Shown here in pieces: positions 11,792-23,500 of a stretch of 64,000 nt of DNA. Source of the stretch: Dermacentor variabilis (taxonomy: Eukaryota > Arthropoda > Arachnida > Ixodida > Ixodidae). The notes beneath the pieces were generated by a model. It saw nothing but the letters and a program-made list of their open reading frames with translations. It ran no database searches and had not been told where the DNA came from. The position numbers and the translations under genes were made by a program. Position 1 is the first letter of the stretch, and every line of letters starts with the position of its first letter. Location: positions 150,581,934-150,645,933 of the forward strand of contig NC_134574.1 in the NCBI RefSeq assembly GCF_050947875.1. Reading direction: 5' to 3'.

Positions 11792-13540
11792 GGGAGAAAA
11801 CTTTGCCGGCATGTTTGGGACGTCGTTCTAACCACCACCGGCTTCGTTCTTTATTGCTCTGTGCCCTTACGCTGATAGCCTGACGCAATTCGGGCTGAAT
11901 CGAGATCGACCCGACCCGGGGCCATCCCGCGGCAAGTCGACTTCCCTAACGTCGTTCGAGACTCCATCTGGGCCCCATGACTTGGCCTATCGTATGCACA
12001 GTGGAGAGGACATAACACGGCGCGCCCGTCATTCGTTCCGGACTGTCGCCTTGGGGAAACTTGTAAGTATCGCATTCCTTTCTATTCCCTCCTTTCCAGA
12101 CGCTGGTCTGCAGATCGTCTCCCAGTGCAACTGCGCTGGCGTTTTTATGCCCTGTTCCGGTCCCTCATTGCGGCGCTCCATGGACGTTGGACACGGCCAC
12201 CGTGGTTGTGAATCGAGATCGACAGCCCCGATGGTGCATAGAACCTCGTCTGCGAAAGGCGCGCCCGGTTCACCCCCGGGACGTAATTACGCGCCTGTAT
12301 CATTCTCGGTGCAGGAGAGTGCGAGCTTGACTTGCAGCTCTCTTTTTCTTTTATTTTCTTTCTGTTTGTGCCCGCGTGTGTGTGCTGTGTGTGTATGTGT
12401 GTGTGTGCGCGCGCGCGCGTATCTGCGAGTCGTCGTTTAGAGCCTCACATGTCTAGTATTCTCTCTTCCGCAGGACTGCAGAGCGAGGGTAATTTCATGA
12501 GGTATGCCTGTATCGAAGTGAGCATATATGGGCGGGGGGGCGGAGGGGGGATGATTTCACAAGCGCTGACCGGATAACGCCATCGGAAGGAAATTTGACG
12601 ACGGGAAATCGCACACCACTCGACTTTCTGTGTCTATCACAGGCTCTGTATCAAGCTTGCCTCCAAACAAGTATTATCATAACGACTTTTGCTCGAATTT
12701 CTAGTTTTCGCACTATATGTGCGCGAATATTTCATATTTATTTCAGCTTAAAAACACTTTACAAGCAAGGTTACGAAAGTGCATTTGTAATGTACAGAAG
12801 TATAATTCAGCCCTCATTGTGTTTATTGTGCTAAATCGGAGTGATTTATTGAAAGGCTACTTGATATAGTAATTGATATAGCTCTATGAATTGTAATGAA
12901 TGAAAGATATTGATAACTTTAGTTGCCAGCGTTTAATCAACCTTTAGTAGCGAAAGGCGCCGATAGAAAAGGAAAAAAAAAAGAATCAGAGAAGTAGATT
13001 GAAGAGGTATTGATATCTACCAGTAAGATATTCATCATTCGGTAATTCCTGATACTTATGTTATTTTTTTTGTACATATGTGGTTGAGAAACAGTCAAGG
13101 ACACTTGACTGGTATTTGAGCGAACGCTGTCCTCTGTGAGCAGGTCACGTGATGTCAGCCGGAGGTTCGTTTTGCCTCGATCGCTTCTTTTGTGAAATAG
13201 GAACACACTGTGTTACGAGGGCGAAACTCTGCAACGGTCTCGCACAGAATGAAATTTACATCGCTCTTCAAATTATAGGCAGCATGTGTTTTCTTCCCTA
13301 CGATATACTTTAAAGACGGTGCTTTGCTTCGATCTGCCCAACATGAAATTTACATTACATTACCATTTACTTTTCTGTTTTGTCCTATCAAGCAGCCTTG
13401 AAAAAAAATCCTCGTATATAACCAGGAGCCACATGGGGTGCTTAATTAATTCGAAGTTCACCACTACCACGTGTCTTGTTATAATTTCTTGGTTTTGACT
13501 CGTAGGACCCCACAATTTTTTATTGATGCGAGAGCATCAA
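11792..13540. other. Intergenic, partly GC-rich
   Basis: 11,890-12,320 is GC-rich, and the word TGAATCGAGATCGAC occurs twice (about 11,896 and 12,209). A mixed GT/GC dinucleotide tract lies near 12,376-12,420. 12,580-13,540 is AT-rich with nothing recognised. Confidence 0.4.
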
Positions 13541-13770
13541 ACGGCGCATTGAGCGAGAAAGCGAATGCGAACGCCTTCTGCCGCGATAGTGCGCTACGTG
13601 TTGCGTGAGGAGAGGGGCCATCGCCGCGGCGCCACGTCACCAGCCCGCCTCCATGGAGCAGACACGTCCACGCAATGCCGCGGGGCGAGATAACTCGCCG
13701 GCGGCGAGGCCGTCGCGTGGCGCGCGCGTGTGGGTACCGCTGCCTCGCTCTCCGAAGTCAGTGCATGGTC

Positions 13771-13774
<4 letters not shown>
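13541..13774. other. GC- and CpG-rich stretch
   Basis: Strongly CpG-rich sequence between AT-rich flanks, just before a (TC)n tract. It could be a promoter-like island or a GC-rich repeat. No protein recognised. Confidence 0.3.
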
Positions 13775-13829
<55 letters not shown>

Positions 13830-13842
13830 GTCTCTCTCTCTG
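13775..13842. repeat. (TC)n microsatellite
   Basis: Dinucleotide TC repeat, interrupted once by GTTG near 13,827-13,830. Open frames across it are low-complexity artefacts. Confidence 0.95.
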
Positions 13843-14324
13843 TCACACACACCCCCACTAGGATTAGCTCCTACGCGCGCCTGCCGCCCTTGGTGGCTGC
13901 TACTGCAGCTTCCTCGGTCACTCGTCCCGCAGGGGGTTGGTGGCATGCGGCTTCCTTGATTTCTCAGCAATATCGTCGAAATTGTCCTGCTATATAGCCA
14001 ACATACTGACGTAAGAACTGTACGAAAAAAATAACCCGCACCAATTTAATCGCAAATCCCGACCTCCCGGTCCGCAGCAGAGCTCGAAAACGTCACTACT
14101 GGACGCGCAAAACTCAAGGGACCGCTCAGCGGCGTTCTATTGGACCTTAATGCTTTCGCATTCACCCCTCACAGCAACTGCTTAGGTGTCCTCAGATTTT
14201 TTTTAGCGTATACTTGTCGGTAAACAAATGGTGTAGAGTACACATCAGGCCAAACCCTATAGCCGCCGACTTTGATCGCTTGGAGGCGCACCCTTGGGAT
14301 GTGGGAAGACAGGTTGAGAAATCA
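13843..14324. other. Intergenic, nothing recognised
   Basis: No exon, element end or RNA gene seen between the (TC)n tract and the foldback element. Confidence 0.4.
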
Positions 14325-14483
14325 GGGGGGCTATTCTGTAAGAGTCCACCTAGTGGACTGTCCATTTCGGCCCCTGCTGATTGGATGCAGCTGTACGGGA
14401 GAGGAGGAGACGGGCGGCCCTAGCCAATCAGCAGCGGCCGAAATGGACAGTCCACTAGGTGGACTCTTACAGAATAGCCCCCC
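14325..14483. mobile_element. Foldback (MITE-like) inverted repeat, 60-bp arms
   Basis: The left arm 14325-14384 is the reverse complement of the right arm 14424-14483 with one mismatch. A 39-base spacer separates them. Each arm starts with GGGGGGCTATTCTG and contains a nested palindrome GTCCACCTAGTGGAC. No clear target-site duplication is visible. The structure fits a non-autonomous DNA transposon or a hairpin-forming sequence. The near-identity of the arms suggests a young element or hairpin-templated repair. Confidence 0.85.
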
Positions 14484-14960
14484 AGGTGCCGCTGTTGTGC
14501 TCCCTCTCTGCCACAGCTTTGTGCTAAGAGGGCGGCCATAAGAAAAGTCAAGCATGTGGACTATTATACGTACTCGGAGAGACACTGCTAGAAAAGATTA
14601 GAGCGCCAAATAAAAGGTTAAATTTCATCATCGGCTCTACATTCCCGAGCCCTAAACTAGGAATGCAACATTTCTTGAATTTTGAGTCTGAGGGGAAAAA
14701 ATGATTTTTTCTGTCTTTTTTTTTGCGAGCAATTGTAGAAAATGTGCGATCAACTAAAACTTCAGTAGAAGTAAAGATAGCTGCTATTTATTATTCCAGC
14801 CGTAAAAGAAATTCTTAACTACATGCGATAATTACGCAGAGAAAGTGAATATACAATGGCACGCACACCTTGTTCTTTTAAACGAAAGATTTCTAATAGG
14901 ATAATTCAGAAAAAGGTCACTCAGTGCCCTGGTCACTCTCGCTGGAGACGCTCGCATTAG
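14484..14960. other. Intergenic, AT-rich
   Basis: Nothing recognised apart from short T-runs. Confidence 0.4.
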
Positions 14961-15785
14961 ATGGTGGTGGTGGTGGTGGTGGTGAATTGTAGCAACAGGC
15001 GGGTTTAACCTGCGATCAAGGCCGGCAATTGCTCCGCCCGAGCGTCTCTTACAATACCGCTGAAGAGTTTCACCATATGTCCATCAAGCCAGTCTCTCTT
15101 AAGAATTCGATAAGGAGATGTGAAGTTTCTTTGCAGGCTATAACTAATCCCTCGGGAAATATAAGGTGGCGCAGGCATCCATGCGGAAGATTCCCCTTTT
15201 TTTTTTTGCAGATACTTCAGGAGAGCGTCCCTTTCATGTTGGAATTTCTGGCAGGACCACGAAAAGTGCTCAATGCCTCCTGTCTCGTTGCATGCCGTAC
15301 AGTTCGGATAAATGATTCGCCCCGTCTTAAATAACCAGGCCGGTTTAATAGCAGATCCTGTCCTTATTCGATATAGAAGTGAGGCTTACTCTTAGTGAAA
15401 TCTCTTGGCTACGCAGGGCATATGCGGTGGAACCTAAAGCAACCCAAAGTGATTTCGTATGTCAGATTTTTTCACCTGATTACTCTTTGGAGACTTGACT
15501 TTGGGAGGATGATAGAGCGCTTCGTATGCAAGCGCATCAGCTTTTTCGCTGCCAGAAATACCAATGTGGGAGGAAGTCCACTGAAATTACCGTAAAGCCT
15601 TTGTTGTTGAGTTCTTTCACAATGGCTAGTGATTGGCGTGGGAACTTGAGGGATGGCAGACCACGGTATAGTTGTTGCAACGAGGCTTTTGAGTCCGTAA
15701 GGAATTGAGTCCGTAGGGAACACCACACACTGCCGAGGAAAAGCGCCCAGAGACAAGTGATGTGCAGAGTACTGGAACAGTTGGA
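14961..15785 (-). pseudogene. 5'-truncated, frameshifted LINE ORF2 3' end (RNase H and C-terminal knuckle)
   Basis: On the minus strand, frames join (with shifts) into a LINE C-terminus. An RNase H segment TDSKASLQQL is followed in another frame by SSHIGISGSEKADALA. After further breaks comes YRIRTGSAIKPAWLF and CTACNETGGIEHFSWSC, a Cys/His knuckle usual at the end of I-group LINE ORF2. The frame ends at a TAA at 15005-15007. Beyond it lies a (GGT)n tract at 14,962-14,984 that corresponds to a (CCA)n 3' end. It belongs to a different family from the LINE at 32-37 kb. Dead by frameshifts and stops. Confidence 0.75.
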
Positions 15786-16105
15786 CAATCGTCCACTATC
15801 AGAACTGAAAGCTTTAGGTCAGTGTTCTGAAAGAACACCCGCGTTGAAGGCCTTACTCGCGTTATTAAGGTTACGGTGGTCTACGGGGCTTAACGATAGA
15901 CTTTGAGAACGCCGCCCCCTACCCCTCTATAGTGTACGCGCTTTGTTAGTGCTCGCCTCGCTTTCTCTTTATCTCCTCCTTCCACTCTCTTTCACTTTTT
16001 ATCCCCCTTAACCCTTCCCCACGTATAGGGTAGCCAACTGGAACTACCTCTGGTTACCCTCCCTGCCTTTCTCTGTATCCCCCCCCTCTCTCTCTCTTTC
16101 TCTCT
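15786..16105 (+). mobile_element. LINE tail unit: last ORF2 codons plus 3' UTR and (CT)n
   Basis: Begins at TCAGAACTGAAAGC. Reads in frame SELKALGQCSERTPALKALL and then a run ending STGLNDRL before a TGA at 15904-15906. This aligns with the end of the full-length LINE ORF2 (AKILGAWPHSS...ATDLCARL). The 3' UTR has the shared 'agggtagccaactgg' and 'ctccctgcc' modules and ends in (CT)n. A second copy with the same 5' end lies at 57,408-57,715. It abuts the antisense LINE fragment before it and block A after it. Confidence 0.75.
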
Positions 16106-16629
16106 TGAAGGGCATAAATACTGTAATGCGATAGCTTTTGAGAGGCACGAAGCGTTCAGCATCAGGAGCACGGCTTGTAAAGCATTCACTTTGCTACTTC
16201 GTGGCGCTCAGCATTCATACAAAAACAGCGCCGCCGTATATATTGACTCTACTGGCACGCCGATACGACATAAAAGCTCTACTCACGTATACGCCACTCA
16301 CACGGCTTACTACTGACACATGTATTTTTTTAATTACAACCATGGAATCTCCTGCAACGGTGAAATCCCACGCTGCCACTATCATGAGATTAAACATGAA
16401 AGACTATACTTTAATCTAAAGGAATCAGCATCCGTGGCGTAGTATTATTTTTCAGGAATATGCCACTCCCCCCCCCCCCCCCCCCAGCATACAGGTATCC
16501 CCAAAGCCAGCTAACTCTCTTTCAACCACAACGCTGCAAGCGCGAGCGGAAAAAGAAATCACTTTTTAAACAAGCATTGTAACATACATATATTCTCTGA
16601 GAGGAAACAAGAAACAAAAAAGAAAGTTC

Positions 16630-16640
16630 TTTTTTTTTTT
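16630..16640 (-). other. Poly(A) tract directly 3' of the elongase
   Basis: Eleven T on the plus strand, that is A11 on the coding strand, beginning about 14 bases after the stop. The corresponding tract in block B is A19. With the absence of introns this suggests a retroposed mRNA copy. Confidence 0.5.
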
Positions 16641-16653
16641 GCTATGAGTGGAG

Positions 16654-17499
16654 TCACTGAATCTTGGTCTTCGAGGCGTTAAGCGGCGCTGCCATTTTTT
16701 TCCTGTCGTTGTAGTTCTTGAAGTAAAAGTTGAAAAACATGACTAGAAAGAAGAGTCCCTGGGGCAGGCCGATGTACACATGCGCCAGTGGGTATCCGCA
16801 TTCAAAGAACAGCGGCAACAACACGTGCGCGATGAGCACAACGAACTGGAACATCTGCAGCAGGGTGAGGTACCTCTTCCACCACAGGTGCTTGCGGACC
16901 GCGGGACCCAGCAAGGAAAGGAAGTAGTACGAGTACATCACCACGTGCACGAAGCTGTTGAAGATCAGGGCCAAGGCGATGTGCCCATCGGCTCCGTACG
17001 CGAGCCCGTACCAGCCGTTGAAGACCACCAAGGCGTGGTGGGCTACGTGCAGCACGGAAATGTTGGACTCCTTCTTGAGCAGCGCAAAGAACACAGTGTC
17101 CAGAAAATCCGCCACCCTGACCCACTCGTACCACCAGCAGTGCGCGAGGAAGCTCATGGTCATTTCGTCGCGCGCGTCGTAGTCGATGCCCTGGCACACG
17201 AAACTGTAGCCGCCGCCCAAATAGCTCCTCGTCAGGTAGGCCACCATGAAGTACCAGTTGAGCACCACCATGGCGGCGTTGTAGATCGCAATCGCCGGCT
17301 TGAGGTTATCGTACGGCTTGCGGCCCTGCATGAAGCGGGGTCCGGCCACCTTGACGACATAGACGTAGGCGCAGAGTAGCCCCACGATGAACGGCTTGTT
17401 GCCCACCAGGGCCCAGCCCTCCGTTCGGGGGTCCCGCTGCAGGAACACTGTGGCCGCCGTCGAATCCGAGGCGACGGCGACTGTGCCCGAATTTTCCAT
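16654..17499 (-). CDS. Elongation of very long chain fatty acids protein (ELOVL family), copy A
   Basis: 281 residues, the usual ELOVL length, starting at the ATG at 17499; frame upstream of it has no other ATG. ELOVL enzymes are ER membrane 3-ketoacyl-CoA synthases that condense malonyl-CoA with long acyl-CoAs. Visible motifs: DPRTEGW near residue 23, LDT box at 133-135, histidine box HVAHH at 151-155, HVVMYSYY at 185-192, TLLQMFQF at 212-219, and a KTKIQ C-terminus matching the KxKxx ER-retrieval signal. About seven hydrophobic segments fit ELOVL topology. Odd points: the usual KxxExxDT motif reads RVADFLDT (R128, D131), and the gene has no introns and is followed by a poly(A) tract, which suggests a retrogene. 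The ORF is intact and about 91% identical to copy B, so both probably encode protein. The orthologue number cannot be assigned. Confidence 0.92.
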   Translation of the reverse strand: MENSGTVAVASDSTAATVFLQRDPRTEGWALVGNKPFIVGLLCAYVYVVKVAGPRFMQGRKPYDNLKPAIAIYNAAMVVLNWYFMVAYLTRSYLGGGYSFVCQGIDYDARDEMTMSFLAHCWWYEWVRVADFLDTVFFALLKKESNISVLHVAHHALVVFNGWYGLAYGADGHIALALIFNSFVHVVMYSYYFLSLLGPAVRKHLWWKRYLTLLQMFQFVVLIAHVLLPLFFECGYPLAHVYIGLPQGLFFLVMFFNFYFKNYNDRKKMAAPLNASKTKIQ

Positions 17500-18239
17500 C
17501 GCGTCTTCGGCGTTCGTGAGGCCGTCCTGCAACCGAAATGGACCCTCCGCCCCCCAGGAACAATGTGACCGTGATTCGCAAGGGAGCCCCAGTGCCCTTG
17601 CTATGTCCTATGTTCAGCGCTCAATCTGTCTTTTCCTACTCTTCCTTCCCAAGTCTTTATTTTCCTTTTTTGGCGCAACAATGTATTCTTTATGTCTGTC
17701 TGTCTGTCTCTCCCTCACACCCCTACCTGTCTTCTTTTCGGCCGGGCCAAGGCGAGGCGCCCGTGCAGATGCCGAGTGAGGGCGAGCTTGGCGGGAAAGG
17801 GCCTGAACAGGGTATTATCTCCTACCACGCGTGCCTTGGAAGCTCTCGTTCTTCCGGACAGCTCAGACTACGTCTTCTTAAATTATACATGGCAGCTTCC
17901 TCCTCACTGCGCGAAATACGCGCTGTTTTTCTCGCGCTGGTTTCCTATAGAGCCAGTGTGATGCAATAAGAGGAAGCTTTAGCTCTCCTTGCTAGACTCC
18001 TTGCCAGACAGCTCGTCGGCATTCCGGGTGAGATGACTGGCCGAGATAACGGCTCCCGCAAAGCTTCGTTGGGTTTCCGTTCTTCGCCGTTCCTTTTTTT
18101 CTTATTATTTGTGAACCACCGCGGCCGAGGGCTTTCGTACAGTAAGAGTTATGTTTCCTGTGTTTCCTACAGAACCAGAGTGATGCAAGAGGCAGCTTTC
18201 GCTTGGGCCTTTCTTCGATGCCGGCTGCTCAAATACATG
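17500..18239. other. Block A flank upstream of the elongase
   Basis: Collinear with 44,119-44,824. Contains a TGTC microrepeat near 17,694-17,708. No TATA box or exon that I can support. A promoter for the elongase, if any, should lie here. Confidence 0.35.
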
Positions 18240-18358
18240 CAAAACGCATAAGTGAGAGATATGTCTGCAACACGGAACGCGTAAACCACTCCGTTTTCTC
18301 TAACCACACATCAACATTGAAATCACCGACAAGGACAACAGAGGTAGTGTCATCGCAG
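18240..18358 (-). pseudogene. LINE endonuclease fragment (APE-type), block A
   Basis: Minus-strand frame reads CDDTTSVVLVGDFNVDVWLE followed by KTEWFTRSV. The GDFNxD motif is the metal-binding core of APE-type LINE endonucleases. Only about 40 codons survive before a stop. The paired copy at 44,825-44,925 keeps VVGDFNADV. Confidence 0.6.
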
Positions 18359-20429
18359 CTAATTCACTCAAAGTGAGTAGCCATGAACCTTACAGGACTA
18401 TGAGTCACTGCATATTTTGCTTGCTTACGGGGCTATGAGCCTTTGCTCACTGGGGTATGAGTCAGTGATGATGAGATTTCTCGACATGCTAATATGTATG
18501 TTATATGCGTGATTAGAAACAATTTAAGCACCATTCGCTTCACTTTGCTGAGTGTTTGTAACCTCTGCCTTATGGGGCTATGAGGCATTGCATTTGTTGC
18601 TTTCTTACGGGAGCGTGAATGCTTACGGAGGTATGAGCCATCGACGAGGATAGTTTTTGTTAACGGACAACAAATATGCCCGTAACTGTAGCCATGAGCT
18701 TCGCATTAAAAGCGAAACAGTGCGTTGGGCTTTGAGCGTTACTTCTTTTTCAGAGGATAAGTGCGCGAAATATGGAGTTATGGTTCACGACTCACAATTT
18801 CGGAGTTATCTTTGTTCTTCCCTATCACTTCTACATAACAGTAAAGACATCCTACATTTTCCTTGAGGGAATACGAGTAAAAAGACAGTATACTCTTGCT
18901 CCGCTTGCGTTTACTCTTCTAACACAATATTTTATAAATCAACACCAAATTTGTCCTCTAACCGATTGCAAAATAGAGGAACATGGATATGTCTGAATTG
19001 AAAAGAAGATTTTATTGCTTATTATTCAGGTTTCACCGGACGGCAGAAAAAGGAAAATTCAACAAAAATATCCTTAGCATATTTCAAAGTCCGTCCACTT
19101 CGAAACGATTCATTTGAGTTCCTGCTTTGCACGCTTATGCCGACTAGAGGAAAAGCGAGGGAAAGATAGGCAAAGATAAGAATAGTGCAGGGATAGCCAG
19201 GGGGGACAAACTTCAAAAGCAATGACCGGTAACAGTGTCAAGTGCTCGTATATAGTCAGCAGTCGTTTTCGAGAAGTTGGTCATTGTGGCCTTGAGCATC
19301 TATTAGTACTAAGGACAACATACCGACACATTTTCCTCCGAGAGCAGCCTGCTATCCAAGCGGCCAATACTGAGCTCCTGTTGCCGAGCGAAGAACGTCA
19401 GGTGTATGTGTCCAGCCTCCGTAGATCTAACGACACGCGTTGGCCTAGAAACGACAGGGTGATTGCTAATACATTTTGATGACTTGGATATGTTTATCAG
19501 GAGACCCAACACAACACCCTGCCTTCTAACGTCTTATTATGCTGGCATTCCCATACAGTAAACTCAGTTCTGAAAGGGCGCGCGTCGTAACATGCGGTAG
19601 TGTTGCTTACGTTTAACGTAAGTAACGTATCTCTCTTACGTATGTAAGCCAATATACGCTATTCCAAACTGCCTGTTTAGAATATCGTTTCACTGAACCC
19701 ATATTTTTAGTATTCCCACAATCAGAAGAGTCAAAAGCGTGACCTGTTCATTTAGTTGTAAGTTGTCACGACAATGGAGTTGTAATTCACTGCGCCTGCC
19801 CCTAAGAAATACGCAATCGAGTATGGCCGATGACGAAATAATTGCCAAGAATGGTAATCAGGAGGCGTTCATTACCACGAACTGCGGGCGCCTATACCAC
19901 TTCAAAGGACGGATGTTGGGTGGTGACTGCAATCCTTTGCTTGCCACATGACACATCTACACAGGAGTTCAACTGGTTTCACCAACGCCCTCTTGTGTTC
20001 TCTAGACCCTTAATTGGGACTTGGCCTGCCACCAGGACTCTTCTCTTTTTTTCTCTTGATGTCACTCGCCCCTTTCGCCACGTGCTAATGCTTGCTTCTC
20101 CCGGTACTCTGTACGACATATTCTTTATTATTTATAAATAAATCATTATTTAATCATTACTACTTCATAAATAAATAATAAGTAATTGATGTAGAATTCT
20201 AGCTCCTCTTCATCTCCGTAATCACCGTGCCTCTCACGTGGACCCTATGTATATTTGTGGCAACGCTACGGCAAACCTAGGCCTTAGTTTTGCAGAAAGA
20301 AATTGTGAATTATGAATAAGTATATGCTATCATTTCAACAGCAGGTCATATTCATAGTCAAGTAATGTAAATAACTATGCGTATATACTGGCTGTCCCAC
20401 GTAACTTTGTAATGCGTCGTATGATGCGC
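18359..20429. other. Block A, no supported gene
   Basis: Collinear with 44,926-47,364. A 42-codon ATG frame at 19823-19951 (MADDEIIAK...) has an intact counterpart at 46412-46540, but it is too short to call. Just before the AC tract is a truncated copy of a dispersed repeat end (TGTCCCACGTAACTT). Confidence 0.4.
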
Positions 20430-20478
20430 GCACACACACACACACACACACGCACACACACGAACACACGAACACACG

Positions 20479-20568
<90 letters not shown>
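20430..20568. repeat. (AC)n microsatellite, block A
   Basis: Near-perfect AC repeat with a few GC and GA interruptions. Orthologous tract in block B is more than twice as long. Confidence 0.95.
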
Positions 20569-20570
<2 letters not shown>

Positions 20571-23500
20571 GAGCACGCACAGACACAAAACACAAACACA
20601 TTTGTTCGCATTCATGCATACTGAAGCTCGAAAACGCACGTAGGCACGCGTAGACATTCACATGTGCCCACACATGCACTGCAATCGCGCGCACATGCGT
20701 ACGCACACGCAGGTATGCACACAGGCCGGGAACGCTCACACACGCATACACGCACTCACGCGCAAGCATATGTTAATACAGAGGCACTAGCACGCGCACA
20801 CGTACGCAGGGCGCACACGTGCATACAACCACACCCAGGCCCGCCCCCCCGCCCCCCGCCGCCCCCCCCTTCCCCCCCCCCCCAAGACATGCACACGCAT
20901 AACCACTTTATACGGCTGCGTCTCAAAAACCTGCGCGTGCTAAGAGACTTCATAACACTCCCTCTACCATTACCGCCTGAATGCCAACTGTAATAAATCG
21001 CTCAGGCATTTAAATTTGGCGCTTCTTCAAGTCAATGTGCCCTCTGCCGGGAGGGTGCAAAACGATTTCTTCGTGTCGTGGGACTTCACCGCCCCTGTCT
21101 GACCTGTTTCAACTGCTGCAACGGACCACCAATGTTGCGACTAAGTGCCAAAATGCATATGTTGTTAAAAGGGACTACCCGCTTGCTGTACTCGCTTGAA
21201 ACGTTTTGACTCTCGCCCGATATTCTGAAATATAAATTTGAAAAAAAAAATCGCATTGAGTTACACTTGTGCATTACTGTGAAGTTCCAAAGGAGAATGT
21301 TCAAAATTCTTGGACATGCCTGCATGAACTTCATAATAGATGGGCGCACAGGTGCTTTTAAACTGGAAAGCAAAAAGAAAAAACAAGCAAAATAAAGAAC
21401 CTGTCCTAAAGCACAACAAACCACGCAGCTAAAAGAATTAGGCCACAGGAAAAAAAAACAGGTCACTTTGAAGAAACATTGAGATCAGCAAGCTATTTCT
21501 ACAACAGCAACTATCGTAGCCTTAGGATCACGCCTTGCCTTTGAGAGTCGTCACTGTACGAACCAAGTGAATGAAAGTTCTATTTCCGCGATTCTCAAGT
21601 GGAACAACTCGAAAGACAAGCGTTGTCGGCTGTTTTTTTTTTCGTTTTGAGGCAGAAGCATAAAAAAAAAGTAGGTCCCCTCCCCCATTCCACATCACAG
21701 ACAAAAACAAGATGTTCAATCGCGGCGTTGCACTAAATCTTTATGCCCCCCCCCCCCCCCCCGCCTTCTGGCTTTGTAAAATATATAATCCAGAGATGTT
21801 CTGTCCCAGGCGCTCAGAAGAGCAGTAGTACTACTGCTGCCTTCGAGAACCTTGCAACCTTTATCGCCGTGCCATAAAACTAAGCAGAAGTAATCTTCGC
21901 ATAAGGATATTAAGCGCTGGACGTAAGGAAGGGCTTCGATGGGGCTCGCTTCAAGGATTTCTGACTCAGTCCCGCCTAGAGCTGCGAAAATGACGGTGAG
22001 TTTCGGCACGCGATATGCATGGTGTAAAAGACAGCATCAAAAATAAAACAAGACAGCACGACGCAACATCGAGCGCTACACATAGTTATTTAAGAGTCGT
22101 CGTTATGTTATGTGGGGCGTGTGAAGGGATGCTCGTCAGATATGCAAATGAGGCAAAAATATATCTTAAAATCTTGACTTCATGCTGGTGTAAGATACCC
22201 AGGGATCGATACAGCCACGAAAGAGAAAGCTTATTTTCCTCCATCACAGCGCACATGGGATTGTCTCGAGCATTTCAGAAAATCGTCGACATTTTACACG
22301 CTAAGTTTGTGTTTCACTTGATTAAGGTATACGCAAAACGTTTCATGGCGGAATGCACTTGGAATCAGGTTTTCTTTGCTCCTTATTTTTATTTTATGAC
22401 AGAGCTGCTTTTTCACGTTTAATCACAAGTCACACCTTGTGTCCTATAGAGTCATGCACACTGAGTCTCGGTGACCCAGCCTTATGGTTTACATGGAAGT
22501 TTCGCCACAAAGTCTCTGGAACACAAATAAACGGGGGAAAATGCTTCAGTGGTGAAGAAATTCCTCTTTCTTGTGAGCATAAAACATCACACCAAAAGTA
22601 ATACCGAGAAAAATAACACGGGAAGAACAGATGTCGGATAGGACAGCAACTTTTGAAGAACGCAATCATTTCAGAAACTACCCTTGCTAAGTATACGGGA
22701 AGTCACAGTGGATGATAACATCTACAACGGAAAGACTTCCACTTGTCTGCTGCAGATAATGGAAAGTTGTACTTTCTGTAAACGAATTTTTGAGATATTT
22801 CTTGAAAGTGAGTACATATATCACTGCAATAAATTAGGTACTTAAGTAACCAGCTAATGGCGAAAAGCGCGGAAGAAATTAAACGATGAACCAAGGCGTA
22901 ACCAAATATACGAAACATATCAGATCATTGAGAGGTTCATGTAATCCCTTCGAGAAGAGCTAGATGCCGTATTTGAAATAATAATTGCCACGTCATGGCA
23001 CAATAAATAAAAAAATACACGTTGAATCATTATTTCTGTTGCAGGAAGGTAAGCCTGCTATACCATGCTAACACTTCCATGGAAACGAACACCATAAAAC
23101 GACGCGTATATTTTACAGTTCCGTGCAGTTTCTTTTTTTTTTTGTGACAGCGGAGAAGATGTTTTGACAGGCGGTATTATATAAATATAAAATACAACAT
23201 TCTTCGGGTCTCTCTTGAAGGAAGAGAATGGTCTCCCCGCTGGAGACGACGATAAACTGGCGCTCTTGCTCGAGCTGTCAGCTACATTGGTCAGTGCTGC
23301 AGTTGCACTTGACTTTGTAAATAGTCTTCCGTATAATTACTGCTTCATTCGCGTAACATTCGGTGAAGGCGCGGGATATAGATTATAGTGCTTCTAGCTA
23401 CTGCATGCTTGCTACTTGTTGCGAAACGCGATGGAGCACCATAGCAAACAAGGGACGGAGACGGAGCCGAGTGCCCAAACATTGCGATGTCCTACTTCCC

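Noticed and set aside
15472..15838. Three overlapping minus-strand ATG frames near 15.5-15.8 kb
   Set aside because: They are pieces of one frameshifted LINE RNase H region, not separate genes.
16780..17379. 199-codon plus-strand frame opposite the elongase (also 43564-44187)
   Set aside because: Antisense shadow of a GC-rich coding region; the minus strand holds the clear ELOVL.
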